A stretch of 64,000 nt of DNA from Adineta steineri (Eukaryota > Rotifera > Eurotatoria > Adinetida > Adinetidae). Positions within the stretch are counted from its first letter, which is position 1, and the number at the start of each line of letters is the position of its first letter. A model generated the notes under the pieces. That model saw only the letters and a program-made list of their open reading frames with translations, ran no database searches and was not told the origin of the DNA. Shown one piece after another: positions 1 to 13,500 of this stretch. A program made the translations under genes and the position numbers. Location: assembly GCA_905250115.1 (NCBI GenBank), contig CAJNOI010000016.1:836917-900916 (forward strand), given 5' to 3'.

Positions 1-195
1 GTTCAAATTGGTTGCTTTGTACACTTGGTCTAACGAATAGCGGTAAATATATTATTCCGCAATTGTTATAAATTATCAAGTATATTCTAGGTAAAACTCA
101 TACAATGTTTGGTACAGCACAAGAACCTGGTTTAATTCCTCAATGTCTTCATCGAATATTTTTAAATGTTGGTCAAAATATTGATGATAAAGTTT
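1..195 (+). CDS. Kinesin-6 family motor domain, fragment (KIF20/KIF23-like)
   Basis: Two exon pieces (about 3-42 and 91-195, joined across a 48-bp GT-AG intron at 43-90) translate to a kinesin motor core. The P-loop reads GLTNSGKTHTM and is followed by a GLIPQCLHRIF segment. In kinesins this binds ATP and drives movement along microtubules. The NSGKT P-loop and the short FGTAQEPG insert before 'LIP' fit kinesin-6 (KIF20/MKLP2 type, cytokinesis and Golgi motors) better than other classes; that subfamily choice is inference. The 5' part lies before the window and the 3' part is lost in the N gap at 196. A whole kinesin C-terminus cannot fit in 100 bases, so the gap must be larger than drawn or a misjoin. 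Confidence 0.75.
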
Positions 196-295
196 NNNNN
201 NNNNNNNNNNNNNNNNNNNNNNNNNNNNNNNNNNNNNNNNNNNNNNNNNNNNNNNNNNNNNNNNNNNNNNNNNNNNNNNNNNNNNNNNNNNNNNN
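196..295. other. Assembly gap (100 N)
   Basis: Exactly 100 N, the usual placeholder for a gap of unknown length. It separates a kinesin motor fragment from the middle of a golgin gene, both on the plus strand. The rest of the kinesin and the first exon(s) of the golgin are therefore missing. Confidence 0.98.
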
Positions 296-305
296 TCTAT
301 TTTAG

Positions 306-3300
306 CTTGAATCAATGTCTAGAGAAGATTTAATTAAACTATTGAAAAATTATAGTATACTTAAAAAAAAACATGAGACTAAAATAAATGAATTAACTAC
401 TTCGAATACAAATTTTAGTCAAACTGAACAAGTATGAAAATAAACTAACTTTATTATTAAAATATTTTTCTTTTATAGCAACTTCGTAATCAAATTGCTA
501 ATGAACAATCAAAATATTCTAAATTAATAATAGAATTTGATCTCAATAAAAGTAATCAATCAAAACTTCAAGAGGAACTTAATGTAAATCTCAATATTCA
601 TAAGTCTTTTTCTTATTTATATTTTTGTTTTTGTTCAGCTCACACGTCAATCATTGGAAGACATTCAATTACAAAATGAAACATTAAAAACTTCATCTCA
701 AAATTTACCAGATGAAATAACAGTAAATATTATTTCTATTCCTCTTAATATTCTTTGTTTTTACTTAAGAATCTCAAAAATGAACTTTCAGTAGTTCAAT
801 CATCATCATCAAAAAATGAATCTCAAAAATGTTCATCTGATCCCGAACTTTTATATAATTTTATTTCAACAACGATTGAATTATTTCAATTGCCAATATC
901 TTTACCTGATACAATTGATAATGAATTTTTAACAGTTTATAAAAATGAATTTGAACAAAAACAAGAAAATTTTAAACAAACACTCGATCAACTTGAACAA
1001 GATAAAGATGAATTACAACAACGTCTTGAAGATTTAGAATTTTTAAGTGAAGAAATTAAATTAGAAAATGATGATTTAAGAATAAAATCATCAAAATATC
1101 AACAAGATAAACATGCACAAGAAAAAGAAATCGATAATTATCGTCGACAAATTGAAGATTTTGAAGAACAATTTCTTGAATTACAACGTGAAAGTCATTT
1201 AATAGAATATGATAATAAATCTCTACAACAACAACAGTCATCCATAATAACACATCAACACTTTGATGAAAATTCTGATGAGATTATTCGTCAATGTATG
1301 AATTATATTCTCAAACAAATTGATAATAATAATCAACAATTAACAAAAGCATCATCAACATCATCATTATTACTTTCATCAGATATTCCAACATTATTAC
1401 ATTCAATTGGAATAACTAATTGTACAGATGAAGATTTTTCTGTACCATTAAATTTTGAAAGTGTACTTCGTTTATGTACATTATTAATTGAACGTTGTAG
1501 AGTTTTACAATATATTTTACTTAAAAATAATGATTTAATAACTAATGATTATGATAATCAATGTGTTTCATTTATACAAAATAATGATAATGAACAATAT
1601 AAAATTTTAATTCATAAACATGATCATGTGGTATTAGATACACTTTTTGAAAAAATTTATAATGGAATGAATCAAACAATGAATTCGAATGATTGGCAAA
1701 TTGTTATCGAAAAACCAATAGATCAGGTACAAGAAATTTCTTCTTAGTTTTTTCTTCAAGCATGCAAATTCAGAAAACAAAAGAGTATCTATCGCAATAT
1801 TCCTAATATGAGATATGGTTTTTGACTAATGCTAAATTGTCTAATGAGAAAATAAATCTTATTCTATAGGTCATGACAAACATTTTGTTCGGTCAAGGCC
1901 TAGAATGAAAGAGAAGATGAAAGTCCAATATATATGTCAATTGCATTCTCTTCTCACCCGCAGTGTTGCCTTGTAATTGACATTTACTTTCTATCACAAT
2001 AGATCATAGTTCATGAATTCAAGGAGATATATCTTAAACTCTCTATCGTTTATATTACCCTTATCGAATAACTTCAATAATTAAACTTCAAATAGTTATC
2101 ATTATTTAGAATAACTACTATCGGAGCTTTAAGAACAAACACTTAGGCAAAATAGATAAAGGCCTATGATCTTAAGTAATCGAGGGAAAGATATTATTAA
2201 TCCTAATACTACCAGATCTGGTTTTGTGGTTGATACGACTCCAGATGGGCGGTACAAACGAGTTTCTATCTGATCATCCATCCTGTCTGAAAATTGACCT
2301 TCTAGTTTTAACAGTCGCTCTTCATCCCTTTCGAAGCCTAGATCCGTCATCGTCGCTGTGTGTTAACCCACTCTTCCCACCCATCCGCGCCATGTCTGCA
2401 AAAAATGCGAGACAATGAAAAATTTCATTGTATCATTGCATTCATTACCAACTAGGTCAAAAATGACCTAGACTGATAGTATTAGGATTAATATTCTTAT
2501 ATGAACTGTCTATTGAATGTACATATTTGTGTTTCATAGAATGCTTCTCCATATCTTCGATTGGAATTTGATAATTTTAAATTTATATCTGACAAAATCG
2601 AACAAGATCTTATTCAGTTACGTTCACAATATCAACAATTAACTAAACAAAATGAAGATCAACGACATGAAATATCCGTACTTGAAAAACGTCTTCTTTC
2701 AAATAAATCAATAACACAATTAAAAGATCGTCAAATTGAATTAGAAAAACAACTTCTTCAACAATGTGAAAAAACAATTCAATTAGAAACTATTCTTCAA
2801 CAAGAAAATATTGGTTTGTAAAGAAATCATCGCCAAAAAACAAAAACAATTTTTTTTTACATTTTTTAAAATAGATAAAACAAACATTGATCAATTGAAA
2901 CATATTGAACTTTCTTATAATCAACTTCAAGAAAAACTTCAAATTGCTCAACAATTAGAAGAACAATTGAAACAATTAAATGAAAAATTCAATGAAAAAG
3001 ATCTTCAATTTAAACGACAAAATGATTTATTTGATAAACTTAAGATAGATTATGAGCGTCAACATTTTTATATATTAGAACGTGATGAAAAAATTCGTTT
3101 ACTTCAATTAGAAATAAACGAACATGATCAATTTAAAGAAAATATTATGGAAAAATTACATAAAGAATTTGAACAACAAAAATCATTGTTAATAAATGCA
3201 ACACAAAATCAAGAACAACGTTTTTCATTACGTTCAAAACAACAAGATGATGAATTTAGTAATTTAATTGAAAAAAATCTTCAATTAGAAAATGATTTAA

Positions 3301-6300
3301 AACAAAATCAACAATTATTTCAAGAGAAAACTAAACAAATACAATTGTTAACAGATCAAATAACAAATTTAGAAAAAGAAAAATTAGAATTTATTCAAGT
3401 AAAATCAAATTTTTACTTTTTATCGAATTATTCTTCTTTTTTTTTGTCTTATAGAATATTGATGAATTAAAACAACAATTAAAAACAAATAAATTTAATG
3501 TAGACAAAACAGTCGATGCAAATAATCAAATAATGACTCAAGATACAATTCAACTACAACAAGTGTGTTTTTAATTTTGACTTTATTCAAATTTTCGAAT
3601 GGTTAAAATAAAAAAAATTAGGCAATACGATTATTTGAGTTTATGATGAAAATTAATAGAAAAAATATTATATTTCTACCTTCGTTCACAAATAACTAAA
3701 GTCCCATGTCGATTCCGTTAGTTTTGATTTACGTAAAAAACATGGAAAATTTCTTATTTTGATATAGTTGGAGCGAGTATCGACTACTCTATTGGTCCAT
3801 GTAGTTTGTGATTTGTTTACTATGGTTGTCCTTCAAAACAAAATTTTGTCATTCAGTAAATATCAGATGACGTATGGAGACAGGTTTTTTTATTTTCAAA
3901 ATTAGATAAAACTTTAATTATCAGACTTTAGTGATGCGAAAATTGATGTCATAGTAAACTTTCCATCCTGTATCTTCTGATATATTTTATCTCGAATAAA
4001 ATATGAATACAAAAAAACCTGCCCTATTCGTTATCTAATATTTACTCGGTGAAAAACTGGGTTTTTGAGATTTGGAAACAGTGTTTTATGTAAATACAGC
4101 AACCCACCCAAAATTATTTTGAGTTACGGAAATTCACTACTATAGATTTTCTTGAACCCTGATAGTTCCCACTAGATCCTGCGAATATGAGCCAATGTAT
4201 GAAATCTGTACTATCGAAATTATATAAAACTCGTTTAATAAATAAATTATTCATTACAAAACCTGATGCTAATCTCGAATGAATATTGAAAATGTTTTTT
4301 ACTGTATTATTTTGATCAATTCAAAACAATAAAGATTTTCTCTGTAAAATGGTACAATTTTCAATCAGATGTTATTAATTTTTACACTTAGTTAGTCAAT
4401 CAAAAACAGTTTCCTGCTCGAAATATTATAAAAGAATCAAAAGCAAAATATCTAAGATGCTGAAAGTGGAATCACTGATTGTTATATTGAAATATTTTTA
4501 GAGTTTGATTAAAAACGTTCATGTCCTTTTCGATAATATTCATTACTCGAATATGTCTAATTCTACTAAACATTTTCGATAATTTAGAATATTGAAAATA
4601 TTCAAGTACAACAATCAATGAATACTAACGATGAAAATCAGTCAACTACAATAAATAATCTTCAATCTGAATTAGTGAATATTCGACAAGAAAATGAAAA
4701 ACTTAATCGAATAATCAATGAATTAAATCATAAATATGAAAAACAAATATCTGATCCAGGTGAAAATATTCAAGTAAATTTTTGTGTTTTTTTATTTTTC
4801 TCCTTCTTATTATTGTTATTCTTTTGCTATTTACATAGGAATTAAAAGAAAAATATCAAAAAATGAAACTATTATTAACACGTCTTAAAAAAGAATTACA
4901 AGATAAAAATTATCAACCCAAACAAAGTTCAATTGATCTTGAATTAGCTGATTATGAAAAAACAATTCAACAATTAAAACATGATTTAATTAATAAAGAT
5001 AAAGATATACAAGATTTACGCGATGAATTATTAAATAGTACAGAAAAATATGCTTGTCTTAAGCTTGAAATTAATAATTTAGAACAACAAAAATTACAAA
5101 CGGATCAACGCGCTAATAAATTTAAAACACTTTTAGATGCTGCAAAGAAAGAATTACAAACTGCAAAAGATGTTGAATTACAACGATATCACAGTGATGA
5201 TTATACACGTGTATTAACGGATAAATTACAAAATGAATTAGATAATAATAAATTATTAATTAATGAATTATCAAATGAAAAACAACAATTAACTGGTAAG
5301 AGACAAAAGGACTTAGTTTTTCAAAAATGTAATTTGTGATTTAAATTTAGATAAATTAAATAATTTTAATGAAACAAATCAACGAACTATTAATTTATTA
5401 GAACAAAACTTACGTATTGCTAAACATGATTTAGATATTACAAAAAAAGATTAGTAAGTTTTATGTAAAATGAATATATATATTTCTTATTTATATTTCT
5501 CTTATAGTGATACACTTCAAGATGATTTCAATTGTTATAAAGTAAGAATTAATAGCAAAATATTGTAAGAAAAGCGATAGAGAGTAATCTGCACATCTCA
5601 TAAGTCAGGTGAAGACGCATCAAAATTTGTGTGGAAAGATTTCGCTTACTACTCTTTTCTAAGAGTTATAGGCAGAAATTAAATCTTTCCATAGTTTTTT
5701 AACATATTCTCTAGAAATTCTATAACGCTCCCAACAATGAGTAAATTCATATTCAATATTTAAAAATTCATTATTTTCTAGTACAAAATTTATCCAGTTT
5801 CAGGTTTGATGCACATTGAAAATAACTTTATCATTCATTTGAAAAGAATTATCTTTTGCCTAGCTTATTCCTAAACAAAGAAGGAAATTATCTTGTATGT
5901 TACGTGTTTTTTAGAAAAACTTTTGTATAATTAAATGAATACATAATTTTTTAAAGTCACTTTTATTCACACTTTAATAATTATATTCCAGCCGAAATGA
6001 CTTGTCATCTATTATTTGAATAGACACATTAGTCGACATATGTTAATTATATTAGAATAATTCTATCGCGATTAACCATATTATTCGCGCATAATATTGA
6101 AGCAAAAGAAACAAATTATCATATTCTTACTCTATGAATATTATATAGAAATTAATGATCTGGTAAAGAAAAACAAATTTACATGTAAATATTTATTTAG
6201 ATTCGAGCTCAAAGTGTTCTGAAACAACATCAAGCAAATCAACGTGAACGTACACCATCGTTAGCAACTAAACAAATTGAATATGAAGAAACTATTGAAA

Positions 6301-7733
6301 AATTAAAAAATAATCTTCTAGAAGCAAAGTAAAATAAAAACCTTTATCGAACAAAACGAATATCTTTTAATTTAGTACTAAAATTGAAATATTAACTTCT
6401 GAAAAAGAAACTATTGAAAAAGAACAAACTCATCTTATTGAAATTCAAGCGAAATTAATGAATGAATCAAGAAAACGTGAACAAGATCTTCGTAAACAAG
6501 TAATTATAGACTATTGATTATATATATATATATTTAAATATTTATTTATATTATAGCATCAAATAGAAATAAATAAAATTCAAAATGAACATTTACAACG
6601 AATAAAAGATAGTCAAAATGAATTAGAAACTGTTACACTTCAAAATGAAACACTTGCAATAGAATATAAAGTAATATGATAAAATTTTATTTAAAATCTA
6701 TTCATTTCGTTTTTTTATTCAAGGAACAAATTGCTTTAATGGATTCTGATCATGAACAGTCAATATCATTTGTAAAAAATCAATTAGAAACAGCTCGACA
6801 AGAAATTGAACAGTTAAAACTACGTATTAATTTATTAGAACAAACAAATATTGATAATGAAAAACTAACATCAAATTCTGAAACATTACATACCGGTATA
6901 AATCATGATTCCGAGAGAGATTCTATCCTTGCATGGAGTGATTCCGAACGTCAACAAACAGAAGTAAAGATTCTCATCATCACAGAATTCTCTAAGTTAT
7001 ACTAATAGAAACATTCTTATATATATTTCCAATCAGTAGATTATAATAATCGAAAAGATTACTTCAAGTTCAGTTAGTTTCTATTTTTATGTAAAATATG
7101 AAAAAATCAATTTTTTTGTTTAAATAATTCTATTCGATAACAAATTTTGAATTATTTTAGGGACCCGTAATGACTAATATTGATCATCAATTACAAGTTG
7201 TTCCTGTTAATATATCTGATAGTAATAATTTAATAGAAGATCATAATACAACTAATTTATCATCAACAAATAATAAATTACATCCTGTTGCAACTGAAAA
7301 TATTGAATTAGAACGTCAACGTTTGGAAGATGAATTAAATCGATTGAAATTACGTTTATTTGAAACAACAGAACTTTTAAATGAATCCGAATTAAATAAT
7401 ACACGTTTAAATGAACAAGTTACATTACTTAAAGATGAAATAAGACGTATTGAACGTAATATGGATCGTGCTGAATCAATATCAAATTTAGAATATTTAA
7501 AAAATATTATTTTAAAATTTTTTATTCTGAAATCTGTACCGGAACGTTTACAATTAATACCTGTTCTTGTTACAATGCTCAAATTAAGTCCAGATGAACA
7601 AGCTCAACTCGTTCATACTGCAAATATACCTTTGATAAATGATGAAAATTTAAACAGTAATGATTCATCAATTCAACCAATGACTAATGGTGCAAATGCT
7701 CCTTCATGGGGTTCTTATTTAAATATTTGGTGA
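306..7733 (+). CDS. GCC2: GRIP-domain golgin, GCC2/GCC185-like (5' end missing in gap)
   Basis: Trans-Golgi tethering golgin: a long coiled coil that captures endosome-derived vesicles, anchored to the TGN by a C-terminal GRIP domain that binds Arl1/Rab GTPases in this family. Sixteen exons join in frame to about 1,378 residues: 306-431, 479-583, 639-722, 770-1726, 2540-2813, 2875-3398, 3455-3562, 4588-4773, 4839-5295, 5351-5453, 5508-5541, 6201-6328, 6376-6499, 6557-6670, 6724-6963, 7161-7733. The first exon opens LESMSREDLIKLL, matching the N-terminal KEDLIKF motif of GCC2, and starts at a splice acceptor, so an upstream exon is missing. Almost all of the protein is heptad-rich K/E/Q/L. The C-terminus has NLEYLKNIILKF and PERLQLIPVLVTMLKLSPDE (GRIP), then WGSYLNIW, close to the GCC2 tail. 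Large introns at 1727-2539 and 3563-4587 hold repeat-like DNA. Confidence 0.88.
2195..2493. mobile_element. MITE-like element with 15-bp terminal inverted repeats in a GCC2 intron
   Basis: An exact 15-bp inverted repeat (ATTAATCCTAATACT at 2196-2210, its reverse complement at 2478-2492) bounds about 297 bp. It extends imperfectly inward (ACCAGATCTGG against ATCAGTCTAGG). ATT flanks both outer ends and may be a 3-bp target duplication. Inside are two hairpins: CAATGAAA/TTTCATTG at 2413-2430 and TAGGTCA/TGACCTA at 2453-2470. No transposase ORF of useful length is present, so this would be non-autonomous. Base composition is less AT-rich than the surrounding intron. Family is not recognised. Confidence 0.5.
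3881..4021. mobile_element. Foldback/MITE-like inverted-repeat element in a GCC2 intron
   Basis: A perfect 11-bp inverted pair, CAGGTTTTTTT at 3881-3891 and AAAAAAACCTG at 4011-4021, encloses a 141-bp unit. Nested inside are further matching arms: AGATAAAA at 3904 against TTTTATCT at 3985, and TATCAGA at 3919 against TCTGATA at 3976. The whole unit can therefore fold into an imperfect stem with a central loop. No clear target-site duplication is visible. It could be a degenerate MITE or only an intronic RNA hairpin. Confidence 0.35.
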
Positions 7734-10501
7734 TACGAATAATTATATTTATGCCACGAATCTCTTTATTTATTGTTTTTTTAATGCTTTGTTTTTGGTC
7801 GCTTTTTCTTTTTTTTTGTCATAACCATTTTCTTTTTATCTGTATGTACGCAAAAAAATGTGATACTATCGTTATTCAAAAATAAGCTTCAAATATAATA
7901 ATAATATGTATACATATATAAATATAAAATCAGGCATATTCTTATGAAACTATCATATAGATTGTTATTGTTTGTCCATTTTATTTGTCACTTTTTTTTT
8001 AATATTAATTTTATTATTGTTATTATCATCAAAAAAGAAAAGTCTCATTAGCGCGTCTAGTTGCTGTTGGGCATATACATAGTTTTGCCTTCTAGCTGAG
8101 ATATAAACAAGTAAAAAAGAAAAAAACAGTATATGCGATTGCTTAGACATTTACAAGGACACAGGTTGACGCATAGAGCAAGAAAAATATCGTCGTAAAA
8201 GACATCATCCGCATTGATGGCATCATGCCAAAGGGCTCTATCTTACATTTTGCACTCGCGCCCGACAATCAATGGAAAAAGAAAGAACAAAAAAAAAGTA
8301 TAAATAACCTTCCTCTTCTTTTTTGCCCTTAGTTCCTCTTTTTTTTTTTTCATTTATTTCTGTAATCAAATAGACTCGTTTTCCACCTACGCATTGCATA
8401 GAATTTTTTATTCATTAGCAAAAGAAATGAGAACTGTGCATTTCTTTTTCATTGTTTTTTTTGTTCTCTTTTTTTTATGTCTCTATTCATTCTTTTTTTT
8501 GCTTTATATCCTTTTCATTCTATTTTTGAGTATATATATATATATATATTACAGATTTCTTGATTTCCAAGCTAATAATTGCATATGAAACGAAAGCTGA
8601 AAAAAATGCTAAAAATGCAATATAAACATTAGATGAGAACATCAAAAAACTTCGTCGTTGTTGAAACTCCTGAGACAAGATATTTTCCCACTAATTTAAT
8701 AGAATCGACAGAAACGCATAAATCCAATGAGAAACAATTGATGCCTAAAAACAAGGAATGAAAGACGACAGGAGTAGTATTAGAAGTAGTTGTGACGAAC
8801 GAAATGACGATATTATAAACAAAAAAAACACGACGACTACAAAACAACACAAGCCCAAATTATATATATCTATATATATAGAAATATAGATATATATGTA
8901 TACATAGATCGACGATTTGAAACGATGGGAAAATCGAAATGCGAGAATAATGTATGCAAGCGTATATTATGATATATAGAAAGATATATGACGTTGTTTG
9001 TTGAGTAGTATAGTAGCAGCATCAACTATATGAACGATGATAGTATATATGAACCTCATATTACTCGATGACGACCAAGCGAACAAGAAAGAGAGAAGAG
9101 AGACAAAAGAAAAGACATAAGGCTCGATGGTCGTCGTCGTCGATGCTTGAATATATATGTGCGAGCGAGTGAGAAACAAATGATGTGCCCGCTTTGTATG
9201 GTGTATTTACAGAAAATGAAAAAAGAAATCGAGAGAGAAAAAGAGAAAGACCGAGAAAAAATAACATTTTTTTTTTCTTTTCTCTCATCGTTCGTCTGGT
9301 TATTTGCCTACACATACGCTTGTAATATAATCTTACATTCGAGAATGTTCGACAACGACGCTGCGAAATGGGTTAAAATAAAAAGGAACAAATGCGCTGC
9401 GCAATAAGCGAGACAGAGAGAAAAGAAGACTCCATTAGTAATAATAGTGTATGCGTGCAAACGACCGAACGAGTGATCGTAGAGACGAGCCAACATATAC
9501 CCCCGAAATACACAACGTCGGGCTGCTTCTTGTGCCCGTTAATGACAGGAAGAAAAAGAAAAAATAGAAAACGGTCGTCGTCTTTGTCGACGCCGCCACG
9601 TCTAACTGGCGGACGGAGTAGTATACTTTTCACTGCCTTTTTCTTCTCTACTCTTTCTTTTCTCTCTGTATTACTCTGGTCTTCTATGTTCCCTTATCAT
9701 AATCAGATGATCAGTTAGAGACCATTATCATTTTCATGGTTTTTTGTTGATATTATCATTGATGTTGTTATACATCTTCATTTCATAATCAAGAGAAAAG
9801 AAAAAGAAAAATAAGTACTTGAGCATTAATAAAAGCTCAATGTTTGGTTCGAAGGATGTAAATTAAAAAGAAAAAATTAATAAAGAATAACAACATATGC
9901 GGATATAAAGAGCTAGGCATTGATTAGTATCTGTACCATGTGGTGTATCATCATTAGTTTAACCATATATATATAAAGCTGTGTGTATACGTGTGCTCTC
10001 CCACCACTACCATCATCATCATCATCATCATTGCCCGACAATACAACATACGATCGTCGCTCCGACCGCCACAGCCGTCGACGACGATAGTTAGAATAGC
10101 GAGAGCGCGCGCGCGCGCGCACATACACACACACTAACGTACTCTCCGTCGTGCAAAATGCATGGAGAAGAAAAAGCGAGAGAATAGAAGGGAAAGAATG
10201 CTATAAAGAAGAGAAAATGTAATGTAAGGTGGCTCGTTTTTTTTTCCTTTTTCTTTTTCTTCTTCTTTTTCTTTTTCTCTCTCGCCCGTTCGTTCTTCTT
10301 TTCAATGTAGATGCTGGCAACAACAACAATGTTCATCGTCATCCCACGTCAACGGCGAAGAATATCGCCATTGTTCTGACCTTAAAAATTTCGAAATATT
10401 TTTTGTTTCTTGTTTGACAAATTATTGTGTGTGTCTGTATATGATTAACGTTTTTCAACTTGTACATATTTTCATTATTGTATATCGAATGAATTTTTGT
10501 C
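7734..10501. other. Intergenic region between GCC2 and SPEN, low complexity
   Basis: About 2.8 kb without a supportable coding gene. The first part after the GCC2 stop is T-rich and probably holds its 3' UTR. From 8340 onward there are long poly-T runs, TA repeats (8530-8550, 8860-8900) and TCATCA repeats (10010-10030). An alternating CG/CA tract lies at 10105-10135 and pyrimidine runs at 10230-10280. ORFs here are short, repeat-driven and overlap on both strands. The 9-10.5 kb part is somewhat less AT-rich and may be the promoter and 5' UTR of SPEN. Confidence 0.7.
10105..10135. repeat. Alternating purine-pyrimidine (CG)8 + (CA)n tract
   Basis: Sixteen bases of pure GC alternation at 10105-10120 run directly into an ACATACACACACAC stretch, about 370 bp upstream of the SPEN start codon. 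Such tracts favour Z-DNA when negatively supercoiled (established DNA chemistry). A CG run is striking in DNA this AT-rich. Confidence 0.7.
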
Positions 10502-13500
10502 ATGCCCAGTGAAATTGCGACTAGCAAAGTATCTTTATCTACAAAACCAACAGAATCAAGATGGTTGGCCATAGCTAATTTACCTGAAACAGCAACTGAA
10601 GATACAATCAAAGAATGCTTTAAACGGTAGAGATTTTTTCAGAGAAAACAAAATCATTATTTTGAAAATTAAAAAATTTCTTATTTTATTATGATTATAT
10701 CTAGACATGGCCGTGTTCAATCAGTTAAAATCGATGAACAACGTTTCGCTTTTGTCGCTTTTTTGGATGTACGTACCGCATCGAAAGCACATAACGCAGA
10801 AAATATTCTCGATGAACAACGATTACGAACAGCATTTCATGATGGTTCAAATTCAGTGCCTAAAGCACTTTTAGGACCTCCTCCACTACCGATTCAATCA
10901 TCGTCTTCTTCATCTATTGTATTACCCGAACAACCCTCACTATTGACTTCTTCGACAGTTATTGAAGCATCATCTTCATCTTCGTCGAATACATCGAATA
11001 TAACAACAGTGACAAATCCATTACCGACTAAAACAATAAATGGAGATCGAGATAAACGTCCATCACGTACACTTGGTAGTCCTGATGAAAATGTTCGGTA
11101 AAAAAAACGTTTTATTTATTTCTTTTTCAATCTGATTATTTTCATCTTGCAGCAGATTTTTTAAGGGTCATTATCTCTAATGAATTGAAATCAATTGAAT
11201 CAGGAATTTTTCTTTTGCTTCTCTCGTTTTTTTTCGAAACACTTATTCAAGATTTGAACATAAATTTCAATGAGGTGGATTTCGTGTCCTTCGACATTCT
11301 TTTTTCTCTTGTTCTTTTTTCTTTTGTAGTTTATTCAGCACAACAGTCATGGTATTAGCCTTGAACTCGTGTGTGTATACGTGAGGATACATGTAGATGT
11401 ATTATTTAACTTATAGTGTCTATTTGAGAATAATTGATATTTGTAGAATAAGAAGGTTAATACATGAAGTGATGATGATGATGATGAAGTTTTTTGTTTT
11501 GTTTTGTTTGATATAAAGACAAACGAAAAAACAGAATAATAAATCAATGAAAATAACTGTTGATGAAAAAAAAAGGGAAAGAAAGAGAACAGTTTCTTTT
11601 TTGACAGTTTCTTTTTTTTCTTATATAAAAAAAGAAGATAAATGAGATTATTCATTATGATTATATATATATATATATTTTTTGATTTTATTAGACATCA
11701 AGTTGTACCTGTCAAACGTGATTCAGATTCTTCAGGCAGTAAGAGAAAAACATCGTCAACTAGTGTTTCAAAGTAAGAATAAACGAATGAATAAATAAAA
11801 TCTAAAGAAACAATTGGAATATTTTATTAGAACAACAAATAGTTCACATTCGACAATACAAAAACCACCACGTCGAAAACATGATAATTCATCTTCATCA
11901 TCCTCATCTTCTTCGTCATCAGAATCGGAAAGATCGAGTGATGATAGGTACATAATGATTTATCGAAGTATTTTTATTGCTAATAAATAATTTTGTTATT
12001 TAGTATATCATGTAAAAATCGTCGTCGAAATCCAACGAAAACTCATTCGTTATTGAATGATTCAATGAGTAAAACAAAAATCTTAAAAATCTATCATTTA
12101 CCATCTAAAACTCCAAGTATATTCTAAAAATAGATTTGAAATAAAAAAATAAATAAATGTTTTTTTCTAGAAGATTCATTACGTGAATTATTATGGGAGA
12201 TATTTGTTGAATTTAAAAAATCATGTCGTTTATTAACAGTTAAAATCGATGGTGAACATGAATCACGTTATGCATTATTAACATTTAGAAAATCGGAAGA
12301 TGTTGATAAAGCATTAACATTTGCTACGACAAAAACGATTTATGGTGTTAAAATCAAAGCTGAACCATATGATGGAATAACAAATGGTAAAATTTCGAAA
12401 TAAAATAAAATAATTCAATGAAAATTTTTCTTCTTAATTTTAGAAACAGATGAATGTGATATTATGAAACGATCAATATGTACAGATCCTGATTTTGATG
12501 AATACTCTATAAAAGCAACACGTACATTATATATTGGTAATCTTCAATCGGAAATATCTTATAATGAATTACGTGAAATATATTCAGCATATGGTGATAT
12601 TATTGTATGTAATCATTATTTCGAATTGAAAAAATTAAAGAAATAAATTTATTTATTTATTAAATATAGGAAGTTGAAATCAAACGACAAACACAATCAC
12701 AACATCAATTACCATTTGCGTTTGTTCAATATGCGGATATTAAAAGTGTTGTCAAAGCAATGAAAGCATTTGAACCGAAAACAACTCGAGATCATTCAAT
12801 TAAAGTATATATATATATATAATTTCAGAAACGTTACTTGAAAGAAAAATACTTATATCTTTTGGATTGATTTAACGATGTTTCATCTCAAAAGAAAGAC
12901 TGAATATACAAATAGCGATAGAAATGGTCAATTATTTAGTTGAAGATATGGATATTGTTTAATGAAATGAATAGATATATATATTCATGGAATCTTATTT
13001 CGAGACAAATAGTTTATACTTCAAGATTTATTGTATTTTATTTAAAATCTTGTTTAATTATATAATGTTTGCTTAGTTTTCCTTGCAAAGGCTTCTAATT
13101 TCATGAGAATCTACGAAAATGTTAGTAATTAGAATTGTATGATTTCCAGAAAAAAAAAGAAATCAATGAAATCTCGTCCATGAGTTCAATGTAATACTAT
13201 TGAATCAGATCTATACTATTCAGTGATTTATATGTATGTATGCTTCAATGAATATTAATTCATTATTCAGTGAATGTCCATCTGTTGTAGTCATGGATCA
13301 ATAGACATTGATATTAGTATGAGTTATTGTTAGGAAATAAATTACTAGTTTAGAGATAGAATTAATTGAAACATATTTATATTTTTTATTTTTATTTTAG
13401 TTGGGATTTGGTAAAAGTCAACCAACAAATGTACTTTGGCTTGATGAATTACCTTTAACTGTCACTGAATCTTCAATACGTAATTTTATCATTCGTCAAA

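Noticed and set aside
2129-2350. 73-codon minus-strand ORF across the left end of the intronic TIR element
   Set aside because: It runs through the left TIR, so it does not lie within the element, and has no domain I know. Too short to call a gene.
8967-10342. Many overlapping ORFs of 60-110 codons on both strands
   Set aside because: They arise from low-complexity, stop-poor repeats (poly-T, GA, CG/CA) and show no conserved protein pattern.
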